NCBI GenBank assembly: GCA_041687395.1
Contig: JAWLCA010000005.1
Span: forward strand, 62,001 to 126,000
Length of the DNA stretch: 64,000 nucleotides
Source: JAWLCA01 sp041687395
Lineage (GTDB): Bacteria; Pseudomonadota; Alphaproteobacteria; Rhodobacterales; Rhodobacteraceae
Direction of reading: 5' to 3'
Shown here: in pieces, positions 26,388 to 34,495 of the stretch
Numbering within the stretch: position 1 is the first letter of the stretch
Layout of the letters: each line of letters opens with the position of its first letter
Position numbers and translations under genes: made by a program
The notes under the pieces: generated by a model
Seen by the model: the letters and a program-made list of their open reading frames with translations, nothing else
Database searches by the model: none
Told to the model about the DNA's origin: nothing

Positions 26388-27128
26388 ATGGCACAGTATG
26401 AAACCGTCCGCAGCGGCACCGTTGGCGTCCGGACGGCCCAGATGGACGAGGGGCTTCGCGCCCACATGAACAAGGTCTACGGGCTCATGTCGGTCGGCAT
26501 GCTGCTGACCGGCGGTGTTGCCTGGGCCGTTGGTTCCGCCCCGGCCTTGCTTGCGATCTTCCGCGACCCGACCACGATGCAGCCGAACATTCTTGGCTGG
26601 GTGGTGATGTTCGCGCCGCTGATCATGGTCTTTGCCTTCGCCGGCATGATCAACCGGATGTCATATGCGACCGCGCAACTGGTGTTCTACGCCTTCGCGG
26701 CCGTGATGGGCCTGTCGCTGAGCTGGATTTTCGCGGTCTTTACCGGCGTCTCGATCGCGCAGACCTTCCTTGTGACCGCGATCGCCTTCGCGGGGCTCAG
26801 CCTTTATGGCTACACCACCAAGAAGGATCTTTCGGGCCTTGGCACCTTCTTGATGATGGGCGTGATCGGTCTGATTGTGGCGATGGTCATCAACATCTTC
26901 CTGCAATCGCCGGCGATGATGTTCGCAATCTCGGCCATCGGCGTCCTGATCTTCGCTGGTCTGACCGCCTATGACACGCAGGCTATCAAGAACGAGTACG
27001 TCCAGCACGCCGCACACGGCGATCAGGACTGGCTGCAGAAGTCGGCGATCATGGGCGCGCTGCGTCTCTACCTCGACTTCATCAACATGTTCATGTTCCT
27101 GCTGCAGTTCCTCGGCCAGCGCGAGTAA
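26388..27128 (+). CDS. Bax inhibitor-1 / YccA family membrane protein
   Basis: This 246-residue inner-membrane protein has seven predicted membrane segments, beginning HMNKVYGLMSVGMLLTGGVAWAVG and ending AIMGALRLYLDFINMFMFLLQFLGQRE, the characteristic C-terminus of the family. YDTQAIKNEY holds the aspartate tied to pH-dependent Ca2+ leak in the BsYetJ structure. The E. coli relative YccA modulates the FtsH protease. GGAGGCTTTGA precedes the ATG, and a strong terminator follows 24 bp after the stop, so the gene is a single transcription unit. Confidence 0.93.
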   Translation: MAQYETVRSGTVGVRTAQMDEGLRAHMNKVYGLMSVGMLLTGGVAWAVGSAPALLAIFRDPTTMQPNILGWVVMFAPLIMVFAFAGMINRMSYATAQLVFYAFAAVMGLSLSWIFAVFTGVSIAQTFLVTAIAFAGLSLYGYTTKKDLSGLGTFLMMGVIGLIVAMVINIFLQSPAMMFAISAIGVLIFAGLTAYDTQAIKNEYVQHAAHGDQDWLQKSAIMGALRLYLDFINMFMFLLQFLGQRE

Positions 27129-27152
27129 TCGGCAAACCATGGAAATAACCGA

Positions 27153-27177
27153 GGGCCGGCTTCTGCCGGCCCTTTTT
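27153..27177 (+). terminator. Intrinsic terminator after the BI-1 gene
   Basis: GGGCCGGC (27153-27160), loop TTCT, GCCGGCCC (27165-27172), then five T residues. A classic Rho-independent terminator 24 bp past the stop. Confidence 0.92.
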
Positions 27178-27268
27178 CTTTGTCCTGGCGCAAGACCAAT
27201 CAGGGCGGTCGCGCCCGTCTCTGAAAACAAGGAAGAAATGCTTCTGCTGCCGGATCATCCGGAATGCA

Positions 27269-27296
27269 AAAGGCCGCGCCCTGCGGCGCGGCCTTT
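27269..27296 (-). terminator. Intrinsic terminator of rpmG
   Basis: AGGCCGCGCC (27271-27280) and GGCGCGGCCT (27285-27294) form a 10-bp perfect stem with AAA/TTT extension. On the minus strand it ends in TTTTGC, 25 bp past the rpmG stop. Confidence 0.8.
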
Positions 27297-27320
27297 GACC
27301 ACTTCAGCCGAATGGTCGGC

Positions 27321-27488
27321 TTACTTGATCTTGCCTTCCTTGAACTCGACGTGCTGACGCGCCACCGGATCGTACTTCTTGATGGTGAACTTCTCGGTCA
27401 TCGTGCGGGCGTTCTTTTTCGTCACGTAGAAATAGCCCGTTCCTGCCGTCGAGTTCAGACGGATCTTGATCGTCGTCGGCTTCGCCAT
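27321..27488 (-). CDS. rpmG: 50S ribosomal protein L33
   Basis: The 55-residue product MAKPTTIKIRLNSTAGTGYF...KKYDPVARQHVEFKEGKIK is a typical Gram-negative L33 without zinc cysteines. The open frame continues upstream, but family length and the AGGAGTGACGACC site before the ATG at 27488 fix the start. It stands alone between terminators, as usual for rpmG in this group. Confidence 0.97.
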   Translation of the reverse strand: MAKPTTIKIRLNSTAGTGYFYVTKKNARTMTEKFTIKKYDPVARQHVEFKEGKIK

Positions 27489-27598
27489 GGTCGTCACTCC
27501 TGCAGACGGGCGGGCGCCGTTCAGGCACGGCCCGTAAAAAATCCGAAGCCCGCCTTCTAGACGAGCCCCCGGTGATGTCAACCCCGAACCGGCCCGGC

Positions 27599-28294
27599 TC
27601 AGGCCTTCCTGGCGCCAAGGCCGATCGTCGCGTCGATGCGCGCGCGCTCGTCCGCGGTGATGCCCAGGCTGCTGGCCAAGGTGGACAGGTACTGTTCTTC
27701 CGCAGCGCCATCCACCTTCACGGTCGAAGCCGCAGCCGCATAGACCTGCGTGCGCGCCTCTTCCGCCGTTTCGCGGGCCAGCGCGACCGGATCGACCGGC
27801 GCGGCCAGCTCAGCCTCGACAAAGGCGCGCTCCTCGGGCGTGGACTCGGTCAAGGCGGACATGATCTTTGCGCGTTCCTCATCATCGATCGTGCCGTCGG
27901 CCTTGGCGGCCTGAATCATGGCCCGGATCATCAGCTTGGCGTTCGCCTCGGTCGCAGTCGAGGCTGCTTTCGTGCCGGTCATCGAATCGATCATCGCACT
28001 GATCTGTGTCGCGCCCGCCGCCTGCGCGCCGCCAATCGCTGCAATGAGCTTGCTGAACCCCGCCATCGCGGCCTCGTTACCCTTGCCCGCCGCATCCGAC
28101 ACAGACTTGGCAGCGCCCGGCACGCCGAGCTGCTCCATCATCTTGCCAAGCTGACCAGCCATGTTGGCCGTTGCCGGGTTTGACTTCAGCGCATCCTGCA
28201 CGCCGGTCATGCCACCCATCTTCTGGTACTTGTCGTAGCCCTTGGCCATGGCAATGCCGGCGGCCAGGGTGGCCAGTGTCTTGACGAAACTCAT
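27599..28294 (-). CDS. DUF533 / TerB-like tellurite-resistance-type protein
   Basis: This 231-residue protein starts with a hydrophobic segment (FVKTLATLAAGIAMAKGYDKYQK), has an Ala/Gly-rich linker, and a C-terminal TerB-like helical domain (LMIRAMIQAAKADGTIDDEERAKIMSALTE; in parts AAKADGTIDDEER with the acidic ligands). It resembles E. coli YebE (DUF533), an envelope-stress-induced inner-membrane protein. TerB domains bind metal and sit in membrane-associated stress complexes; no role is proven here. It is monocistronic by position, between rpmG and rnpB. Confidence 0.85.
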   Translation of the reverse strand: MSFVKTLATLAAGIAMAKGYDKYQKMGGMTGVQDALKSNPATANMAGQLGKMMEQLGVPGAAKSVSDAAGKGNEAAMAGFSKLIAAIGGAQAAGATQISAMIDSMTGTKAASTATEANAKLMIRAMIQAAKADGTIDDEERAKIMSALTESTPEERAFVEAELAAPVDPVALARETAEEARTQVYAAAASTVKVDGAAEEQYLSTLASSLGITADERARIDATIGLGARKA

Positions 28295-28376
28295 GGTCGA
28301 TCCCCCGATTGCATACGGCGCACCGTGCCGCAGGGATGGACTCTAACCGCAGAACGCGGCGAGGCGAAGGAAGAAA

Positions 28377-28769
28377 CGCGCGGACGGCCTGTAAGCCGGA
28401 TTCTGTCCGGGGGCTGTCGCCCCCTGGATGACCATTCCTCTGCCCCCGCCGTTACCGACGGGATCCAGCTGCCAACCCGGCCCCCGGGGCTGAGACGTCC
28501 CTGCGGCGGTATCGGTTGCCCGACCTGCCCGCGCGGGGGCCCTATTCGGCATTGCTCCGGGTGGGGCTTGCCGTGCCGTCCCGGTCGCCCGGTCCGCGGT
28601 GGGCTCTTACCCCACCGTTTCACCCTTACCACCGCAAGCGGTGGCGGTCTGATCTCTGTGGCGCTTTCCCTCGGGTTACCCCGGCCGGGCGTTACCCGGC
28701 ACCCTTGCCTCATGGAGTCCGGACTTTCCTCGACGACAATGCCGCCGCGATCATCCAGCCATCCGCGCA
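28377..28769 (-). ncRNA. rnpB: RNase P RNA (M1 RNA)
   Basis: Read on the minus strand, the sequence contains the 5' P4 core GAGGAAAGTCCGGACTCC (near 28735-28718) and the 3' core ACAGAATCCGGCTTACAGG (ending near 28388). The two ends pair as helix P1: GCGCGGATGGC at the 5' end with GGCCGTCCGCGC at the 3' end. Several internal GC-rich hairpins and a length near 393 nt fit the bacterial A type. This is the catalytic RNA that trims tRNA 5' leaders. Ends are estimated from the P1 pairing. It starts 8 bp after the stop of the amidase gene. Confidence 0.95.
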
Positions 28770-28777
28770 AGATGCAG

Positions 28778-29467
28778 TTAAGCGCAGCGCGCGCCGCCAT
28801 CAATGGGGTATCGCGCCGCAAGATCGGAAATGATCGCCATGTCGCCCGCGTCCAACGGCCCCGCCGCCCACGGGCGGAAGCGGGCACGCACTGCGGCAAG
28901 CAAAAGGTCAGCCTCGGCCAGCGGATAGCCGAAGTTGCCGGCGAGGGTTCTGAACTCCTCGGCATCCACCTCTGTCGCCAAAGCGTCCGGCTCTGGCCAG
29001 ACCGCCAGACCCGTTTGCGCCAAGCGCCGCCAGTCGAAGCGCGGGCCGGGGTCATCCTTGCGGTCGGGCGCCATGTCGGAGTGGGCGATCACGCCCTGCG
29101 GCGGAATTGTCCAGCGCACCATGACCTCCGCCAGCAGTTCCTCCAGCGCGGCCATCTGCGCCGCGCCGAACGGCTCCGCCCCGGTGTTGGCCAGTTCAAT
29201 GCCGACGGAGCGGGAATTCACATCCCCCGCCCCGCCCCAGGCGCCGGCGCCCGCGTGCCAGGCGCGCAGGTCTTCCGGCACCAGCGCCCAGATCGTTCCG
29301 TCATAGTCGATCAGGTAATGCGCCGACACTTCCGCCGTCGGGTCGCACAACCGCTCAAGCGCCGCCTGCGCGGTAGCCATGGCGGTATAGTGAATCACAA
29401 CCAGTTCCGGGCGCAGTCCGTCGCGCCGCGGACCCTGGTTCGGAGAGGGCCGCGCGCGCAGCTTCAC
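28778..29467 (-). CDS. N-acetylmuramoyl-L-alanine amidase (Amidase_2, AmpD-like)
   Basis: This 229-residue zinc amidase removes the stem peptide from muramic acid. The zinc and catalytic residues are in LVVIHYTAM (H), VSAHYLIDYDG (catalytic region) and GVIAHSDMAPDRKDDPGPRFDW (H, and the K/D pair). The C-terminal part (DAEEFRTLAGNFGYP) resembles a peptidoglycan-binding helix bundle of the AmiD/AmpD group. No signal peptide is seen, so cytoplasmic recycling of anhydro-muropeptides is likely. I start at the GTG at 29467 overlapping the previous stop (GTGA); a longer frame upstream overlaps that gene. Confidence 0.9.
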   Translation of the reverse strand: MKLRARPSPNQGPRRDGLRPELVVIHYTAMATAQAALERLCDPTAEVSAHYLIDYDGTIWALVPEDLRAWHAGAGAWGGAGDVNSRSVGIELANTGAEPFGAAQMAALEELLAEVMVRWTIPPQGVIAHSDMAPDRKDDPGPRFDWRRLAQTGLAVWPEPDALATEVDAEEFRTLAGNFGYPLAEADLLLAAVRARFRPWAAGPLDAGDMAIISDLAARYPIDGGARCA

Positions 29468-29979
29468 ATCGGAAGCGGCGTGCCCGCGGCGCGCACTGCA
29501 TTGCGGAAGGGTGCCGGGTCCCACCAACAGGCGAAGCCGTCGCCATCGGGGTCCAGGTTCCCGCGGTCACGCTCTGGCCCGCCGCGGCGCAGGAATTCCT
29601 CTTGCGCCTGATCCTGCGTGGCAAAGCGGGCGCAGGCCCGTTCCCACAACTGGGCGCGCAGCGGGTTCGACCGCCGGTATACCGGCTCGCCCACGCGGTT
29701 GGTGCTGCGCAGCGCGTATTCCACGATATTGGGGCCCGACGGGCCGCTGCGCTGCGGGACCGGCTGCGGCGCGATGGAGACATATTGCGCGCGCTGCCGC
29801 TCCAGCCTCTCGCGGTCGCTCTCGATCGTCTCGCGCGCGGCGACGGCATCGAAGCTCTGCTCGTCCGAAACTGCCGGCGAGGCGATCACGGCCTGCTCTG
29901 GCCCGCCGTCCTGCAGATACGCCGGCTGCGCGCAGGCGGCCAGAAGGAACAGCCCGAAAAGCGGCATGAACGCGCGCAT
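29464..29979 (-). CDS. Lipoprotein with Excalibur-type calcium-binding motif
   Basis: This 171-residue protein starts with a signal peptide and lipobox (MRAFMPLFGLFLLAACAQPAY, LAAC; modified cysteine near residue 16). A spacer rich in Q, E and R follows, then a C-terminal segment GNLDPDGDGFACWWDP matching the Excalibur DxDxDGxxCE loop, with W replacing the usual final E/D. It is therefore probably anchored to the outer membrane and binds calcium. It overlaps the amidase downstream, suggesting a cell-wall role. A GTG one codon earlier is an alternative start. Confidence 0.82.
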   Translation of the reverse strand: MRAFMPLFGLFLLAACAQPAYLQDGGPEQAVIASPAVSDEQSFDAVAARETIESDRERLERQRAQYVSIAPQPVPQRSGPSGPNIVEYALRSTNRVGEPVYRRSNPLRAQLWERACARFATQDQAQEEFLRRGGPERDRGNLDPDGDGFACWWDPAPFRNAVRAAGTPLPM

Positions 29980-30013
29980 CACCTACCCCTGATGGTTCCG
30001 ACAGAGCGGCGAT

Positions 30014-31498
30014 CTACCACCATTTCGCAGGCTTGGAAACGAAGCCCGCGCGCTCCTCGATCACAGCGGCGAGATCAAGAAGCGGCCCCTCCTGCCACGG
30101 CCGGCCGATCAGCTGCAGGCCCAGCGGAAGGCCCTGCTTGTCCAGCCCCGCGGGCACCGAAATCCCCGGCAGCCCGGCCAGGTTCACCGTCACCGTGAAC
30201 ACGTCGTTCAGGTACATCTGCACCGGATCGGCATCCGCCATCTCGCCCAACCCGAACGCGGCCGAGGGCGTCGTGGGCGTCAGGATCGCGTCGATCCCTT
30301 GCGCAAAGACCTCGTCGAAATCGCGCTTGATCAGCGTGCGCACCTTGCGCGCCCGGTTGTAGTAGGCGTCGTAGAACCCCGCCGACAGCACATAGGTGCC
30401 GATCATCACCCGCCGCTGCACCTCTGGCCCGAACCCTTCGGCGCGGGTCTTCTCGTACATCTCGGTGATGCCGTCGCCCTGCGCCAGCTTCGCCCGGTGG
30501 CCGTAGCGCACCCCGTCATAGCGCGCGAGGTTGCTGGACGCCTCGGCCGGGGCAATCACGTAATAGGCCGGCAGCGCGTATTTGGTATGCGGCAGGCTGA
30601 TGTCCACGATCTCGGCGCCCGCGTCGCGCACCATCTCGGCGCCCTTGGCCCACAGTGCCTCGATCTCGCCGGGCATGCCCTCCATCCGGTATTCGCGCGG
30701 GATCCCGATCTTCTTGCCCCGCACGTCGCCCGTCAGCATCGCCTCGAAATCCGGCACCGGGATGTCCGCGCTGGTCGAATCCATCGCATCATGCCCGGCC
30801 ATCGCCTGCAGCATGATCGCCGCATCCCGCACAGTGCGGGTCATCGGCCCGGCCTGATCCAGTGACGAGGCGAAGGCGATGATCCCCCAGCGGCTGACCC
30901 GGCCATAGGTCGGCTTGATGCCGACGATCCCGGCAAAGGCCGCCGGTTGCCGGATCGATCCGCCGGTGTCGGTCCCCGTAGCGCCCAGGCACAGGTCGGC
31001 GGCCACCGCCGCGGCCGAGCCGCCCGACGACCCGCCCGGCGTCAGCGCCGCGTCGTCGTTGCCGCGCCGCCACGGGTTCACCGCATTGCCATAGCACGCC
31101 GTCTCGTTGGAACTGCCCATGGCGAATTCGTCCATGTTCAGCTTGCCCAGCATCACCGCGCCGGCCTCGAACAATTGCCGCGTGACGGTGGATTCGTACT
31201 CGGGCCGGAACCCGCGCAGGATGTTCGATGCCGCCTGACTAGCGACCCCCTTTGTGCAGAACAGATCCTTTATTCCCAACGGAATGCCGCACAGCGCGGG
31301 CGCGTCGCCCGCCTGCAGGCGCGCATCCGCCGCCTGCGCCTGCTCCCGCGCAATCTCGGGCGTGGGGTGGACAAAGGCGTTCAGCGCGCTGGCCTGCTCG
31401 ATGGCGCCAAGGCAGGCCTCGGTCAGCTCCACCGCCGTCACCTCGCCCTTCCGCAGGGCGTCGCGGGCCTCGGCAATCGTCAGCGAATTCAGGCTCAT
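30014..31498 (-). CDS. gatA: Asp-tRNA(Asn)/Glu-tRNA(Gln) amidotransferase subunit A
   Basis: GatA releases ammonia from glutamine for conversion of Glu-tRNA(Gln) or Asp-tRNA(Asn). The 494-residue amidase-signature protein has the Ser-cisSer-Lys triad: K in GIPLGIKDLFC, and the two serines in TPGGSSGGSAAAVAADLCLGATGTDTGGSIRQP (in parts: GGSSGGSAAAV and TDTGGSIRQP). Its ATG overlaps the gatC stop. GatB is not in the window, so gatCA and gatB are separate here, as in many alphaproteobacteria. Confidence 0.97.
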   Translation of the reverse strand: MSLNSLTIAEARDALRKGEVTAVELTEACLGAIEQASALNAFVHPTPEIAREQAQAADARLQAGDAPALCGIPLGIKDLFCTKGVASQAASNILRGFRPEYESTVTRQLFEAGAVMLGKLNMDEFAMGSSNETACYGNAVNPWRRGNDDAALTPGGSSGGSAAAVAADLCLGATGTDTGGSIRQPAAFAGIVGIKPTYGRVSRWGIIAFASSLDQAGPMTRTVRDAAIMLQAMAGHDAMDSTSADIPVPDFEAMLTGDVRGKKIGIPREYRMEGMPGEIEALWAKGAEMVRDAGAEIVDISLPHTKYALPAYYVIAPAEASSNLARYDGVRYGHRAKLAQGDGITEMYEKTRAEGFGPEVQRRVMIGTYVLSAGFYDAYYNRARKVRTLIKRDFDEVFAQGIDAILTPTTPSAAFGLGEMADADPVQMYLNDVFTVTVNLAGLPGISVPAGLDKQGLPLGLQLIGRPWQEGPLLDLAAVIEERAGFVSKPAKWW

Positions 31499-31782
31499 TC
31501 CACCACCTTCGGCACCGCAAAGAAGCCCTCGCGCGCATCGGGCGCGTTCGACAGGATCTCGGCCTGCCTGTTGCCGTCCGTCACCACGTCGGCCCGCCGT
31601 TTCAGCCGCATCGGCGTGACCGACACCATCGGTTCCACCCCCTCGACATCCACCTCGTTCAACTGCTCCATGAAGGTCAGGATCCCCGAAAGCTCACCCG
31701 CGAGCTTCGGCAGATCGCCCTCCTCCACCCGGATCCGGGCCAGTTTCGCCACCTTGCGGGCGGTGTCGATGTCGATGGACAT
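31495..31782 (-). CDS. gatC: Amidotransferase subunit C
   Basis: GatC wraps around GatA and stabilises the GatCAB complex. The 95-residue product MSIDIDTARKVAKLARI...LTFMEQLNEVDVEGVEP...REGFFAVPKVVE fits the family from end to end. The start is the ATG at 31782 with GGAGGCATTCC upstream; the longer frame beyond it is not family-like. It is coupled to gatA by an ATGA overlap. Confidence 0.96.
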   Translation of the reverse strand: MSIDIDTARKVAKLARIRVEEGDLPKLAGELSGILTFMEQLNEVDVEGVEPMVSVTPMRLKRRADVVTDGNRQAEILSNAPDAREGFFAVPKVVE

Positions 31783-32013
31783 GGAATGCCTCCACTTCGG
31801 TCGGGGCGGGTTTATCCGCCCCGCCGAGGCCCTGCAAGCGGGGTGTGCATGTGGGTATGGTTCACGTGCATCCGAAGTACATATGACATGCATACGTTGC
31901 GCGCGGTGGGGTGGGGTGGTGCAACGACCCCGATCCCCGCCAATCACGAAACCGTTGACAGCCCCGGCCCGCGTCGAAAGGCTGGTTGGAGATCGCGGGA
32001 CAGGATTTCGGAT

Positions 32014-33414
32014 TTGGAGGGTTCGGTCAGGCTGGTCAACTATGCGACCCTGTTCTTGGCCGTCAGCATTCCGGCGGCCTTGCTTGCTCCCCCATGGGGC
32101 GTCGCCCTGTTTGCTCTTTACTTTACAGTGACGTGTTGGGTGGCACTGCTCATTGAGACGCCGACCCGTCGTCAGGGGCTGATCCACCACCTGTCAGCGC
32201 CATCTCATGGGCACTACGCGCCGCTCTATTATTGGATGATGCGCCCGTTTCGACGGTTCCCGCGCGACTGGCGGCTCTACGACTGGACGCTAAGGATGGC
32301 GGTATTCTATCCCATCGGCTTTCTCTTTCTATGGTGGGCGGCGACGGGAAAAGAGGGGAAAGTTGGCGAACTGACTGTCTTGCCGGGGGAGGAACGCTGG
32401 TGGCCGGCGCTAGCGACGATATTCGCGATTGCCATTGTGGTGATTGCACGGCAACTCGAACGATATGCGTCAGCCAACTCGAACTCTCTTGTTCTCAGGT
32501 TCTTGGGTTGGCTGCCTCCTTTGACATTATCAGGCGTCTTCGCAGGTGCTGTCGCCGTCGCCGTCACAAGCTCAGTCGCAGCCTCCTTCTCAGGCGAACT
32601 CGCAAGCCTAATACCACTTGCAGGCGCCATCACGGGCGCTGTAGCAGGCGCTGTAGCAGGCGCGGCCGCAAGCATGGGTGCTGGCGCTGTCGCAAGTGCT
32701 GTGGATTGGGCAATTCGCAGAGACCAAGGCAATCTGGCCTATTTTGCCTTGACTGCGGCTCTATGCACCGCGCTAGTCCTGTCGTTGGGCCTACTGCCTT
32801 GGGCAACGCTTGGTGACGATCGACGGGCACTTTTCTTGTTCTTCGGCCTGCTGCCTTTGCTGAACGCGGTGTTCGACTATGCATCCTACGTTGTCACGCT
32901 CACACTCATCCGCCGCAGGCTACGGGCCGGTTGGGGGGCAGTGTTCGTGGGGCTGACCGATCTGATAATTACCGGTGTGCTGCTGATGCTTTCGGGTGCG
33001 TCGATCCTGCTGGCAGTGGCCGGCGCGCATGTGTTGGCGGGGGTGACGCTCTATCCGTTAGATTCGGTGTTTGACGATATCTTGATGGCACCGGACGACT
33101 ACTGGTGGCTGTATCTGATGCTGTTTTCCTCTGTGCTGCCAACGATGGCGCATTTCGCTGCCGCCACCTTCAGCCTGTCTGCACTGGCGCGCCCCTCATG
33201 GCGGCAGCGGCTGGTGGGCTGGATCGAGGGCGGCGACGGGCTGGAACGCACGCTTGCCCCGCTGGCCGTGGCCGCCCTGTGGCTCGCGTCGCTCGCGGTG
33301 CCGCTGGCTTTGCTTTGGGGAGCGTTCTGGCTGATCGGCGCCTTCGGCTACCACCCCGTCAGCTGGTATCTGGACCTGATGGAAGGTTTCGCGCGCTGGC
33401 TGGGGCAGCTTTGA
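32014..33414 (+). CDS. Hypothetical polytopic membrane protein, lower GC
   Basis: I do not recognise the family. The protein (about 466 residues from the TTG at 32014) has roughly ten hydrophobic segments, starting YATLFLAVSIPAALLAPPWGVALFALYFTVTCWVALLI. An Ala/Gly-rich helix region follows the middle (AGAITGAVAGAVAGAAASMGAG), and it ends with an amphipathic tail. No signature residues or catalytic motif are visible. Base composition is lower than in the neighbours (32 of 60 bases G+C at 32461-32520) and codons such as TTA and CTA appear, suggesting transfer. There is no good ATG at the hydrophobic start; an ATG at 31888 would give a Pro/Arg-rich 42-residue extension. Confidence 0.65.
   Translation: MEGSVRLVNYATLFLAVSIPAALLAPPWGVALFALYFTVTCWVALLIETPTRRQGLIHHLSAPSHGHYAPLYYWMMRPFRRFPRDWRLYDWTLRMAVFYPIGFLFLWWAATGKEGKVGELTVLPGEERWWPALATIFAIAIVVIARQLERYASANSNSLVLRFLGWLPPLTLSGVFAGAVAVAVTSSVAASFSGELASLIPLAGAITGAVAGAVAGAAASMGAGAVASAVDWAIRRDQGNLAYFALTAALCTALVLSLGLLPWATLGDDRRALFLFFGLLPLLNAVFDYASYVVTLTLIRRRLRAGWGAVFVGLTDLIITGVLLMLSGASILLAVAGAHVLAGVTLYPLDSVFDDILMAPDDYWWLYLMLFSSVLPTMAHFAAATFSLSALARPSWRQRLVGWIEGGDGLERTLAPLAVAALWLASLAVPLALLWGAFWLIGAFGYHPVSWYLDLMEGFARWLGQL
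32536..32703 (+). repeat. Imperfect short tandem repeats coding Ala/Gly-rich helices
   Basis: Within the membrane protein gene, units close to GCAGGCGCTGTAGCAGGCGC recur with variations (GCAGGTGCTGTCGCC, GGCGCTGTAGCAGGCGCTG, GGTGCTGGCGCTGTCGC). They encode AGAV/AGA repeats that would pack as tight GxxxG-like helices. The stretch looks like local slippage expansion. Confidence 0.6.
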
Positions 33415-33428
33415 TCGGGCCGGAAACG

Positions 33429-33500
33429 GTTAAGTGCAGGTAAACAAAAAACACGAAATCCATATTTTCCAAAGGCTTGTGATTTTGTGCACGCGTGCAC
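33429..33500 (+). repeat. 72-bp palindrome-ended intergenic element, copy 2
   Basis: The left end reads GTTAAGTGCAGGTAAACA with GTGCAGG at 33434. The right end is palindrome GTGCACGCGTGCAC at 33487-33500, 53 bp on. It lies between two converging genes: 14 bp after the membrane protein stop, and 9 bp before the stop of the pseudouridine synthase gene. Confidence 0.9.
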
Positions 33501-33509
33501 AGCCACCCA

Positions 33510-34340
33510 TCAGCGCCCCGTCCGGCCCCGGCCCGGCCCCTTCGGCCCGCGCCCCGGCCCGGCCGGTTTCCGCTTCGCCCCGGTCGGTTCCGCATCGCCC
33601 GGCACCGCCTCGCCCGCCTTCAGGCCCAACTGGTCGCGCAGCACCTTGGCCCGCACCTCCTCGACCCGGCCCGGCGCCAGATCGCCCAGTCGGAACGGGC
33701 CATAGCTGACCCGGATCAGCCGGTTGACGACCAGCCCCACCGCCTCCATCGCGCGGCGGACCTCGCGGTTCTTCCCTTCCCGCAGACCCACCGTCAGCCA
33801 GGCATTCGCCCCCTGCTGACGGTCCAGCGTGGCGGTCATGCCCTGAAACCGCTCCCCGTCGATGGTAATGCCTTTGCGCAGCTTCTCCAGCATCTCCTCG
33901 GTCGGCACGCCGTTGACCCGCACGCGATACTTCCGCAGCCACCCGGTCGAGGGCAGTTCCAGCCGCCGCTTCAGCGCGCCGTCGTTGGTGAGCAGCAGCA
34001 ACCCCTCGGACGTGATGTCCAGCCGGCCCACCGGCATCACCCGCGGCATATCCTCGGGGAGCCGATCAAACACCGTCTCGCGGCCCTTTTCATCCTTCGC
34101 GCTGGTCACCAGGCCGGTGGGTTTGTGATAAAGCCACAGACGCGCCGGTTCGGCCTCGGGCAGCGGCTTGCCGTCCACCCGCACCTTGTCGGCGGGGATG
34201 ACGTTCAGCGCCGGGCTGTCGATCACCTTGCCGTTGACCGCCACGCGCCCCGCCGCGATCATCTCCTCGGCGCCCCGGCGCGAAGCGACGCCCGCCCGCG
34301 CCAGCACCTTGGCGATGCGTTCACCCGTCTTTTCCGCCAT
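33510..34340 (-). CDS. 23S rRNA pseudouridine synthase, RluB/RsuA family
   Basis: This 276-residue protein has an N-terminal S4 RNA-binding domain (ERIAKVLARAGVASRRGAEEMIAAGRVAVNGKV, in parts IAKVLARAGVASRR) and an RsuA-type catalytic domain with the aspartate motif GRLDITSEGLLLLTNDG. KTYRVRV-like KYRVRVNGVP and REGKNREVRRAMEAVGL are also diagnostic. It probably modifies U2605 of 23S rRNA (RluB), though RluE/RluF cannot be excluded. The last 30 residues are a Gly/Arg/Pro-rich basic tail. Element copy 2 lies 9 bp past its stop. Confidence 0.92.
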   Translation of the reverse strand: MAEKTGERIAKVLARAGVASRRGAEEMIAAGRVAVNGKVIDSPALNVIPADKVRVDGKPLPEAEPARLWLYHKPTGLVTSAKDEKGRETVFDRLPEDMPRVMPVGRLDITSEGLLLLTNDGALKRRLELPSTGWLRKYRVRVNGVPTEEMLEKLRKGITIDGERFQGMTATLDRQQGANAWLTVGLREGKNREVRRAMEAVGLVVNRLIRVSYGPFRLGDLAPGRVEEVRAKVLRDQLGLKAGEAVPGDAEPTGAKRKPAGPGRGPKGPGRGRTGR

Positions 34341-34495
34341 CGGCTCCTCGTCGATTGTCCCGGGCCACGGGCCCCAAGCTCTTGTTACCGAGCCAACCGC
34401 CCCGACGCCAGCGAATGCGCCTTGTCGGACGCGGCGTGACCCTTAAGAATTTCGCATCGCGCAGGTGTCGCGTCCCACCACGGCAGGAGTACTGG

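Noticed and set aside
28291..29055. Long reading frames across 28291-29055 on both strands
   Set aside because: They overlay the RNase P RNA and the amidase gene, and have no coding-like composition of their own.
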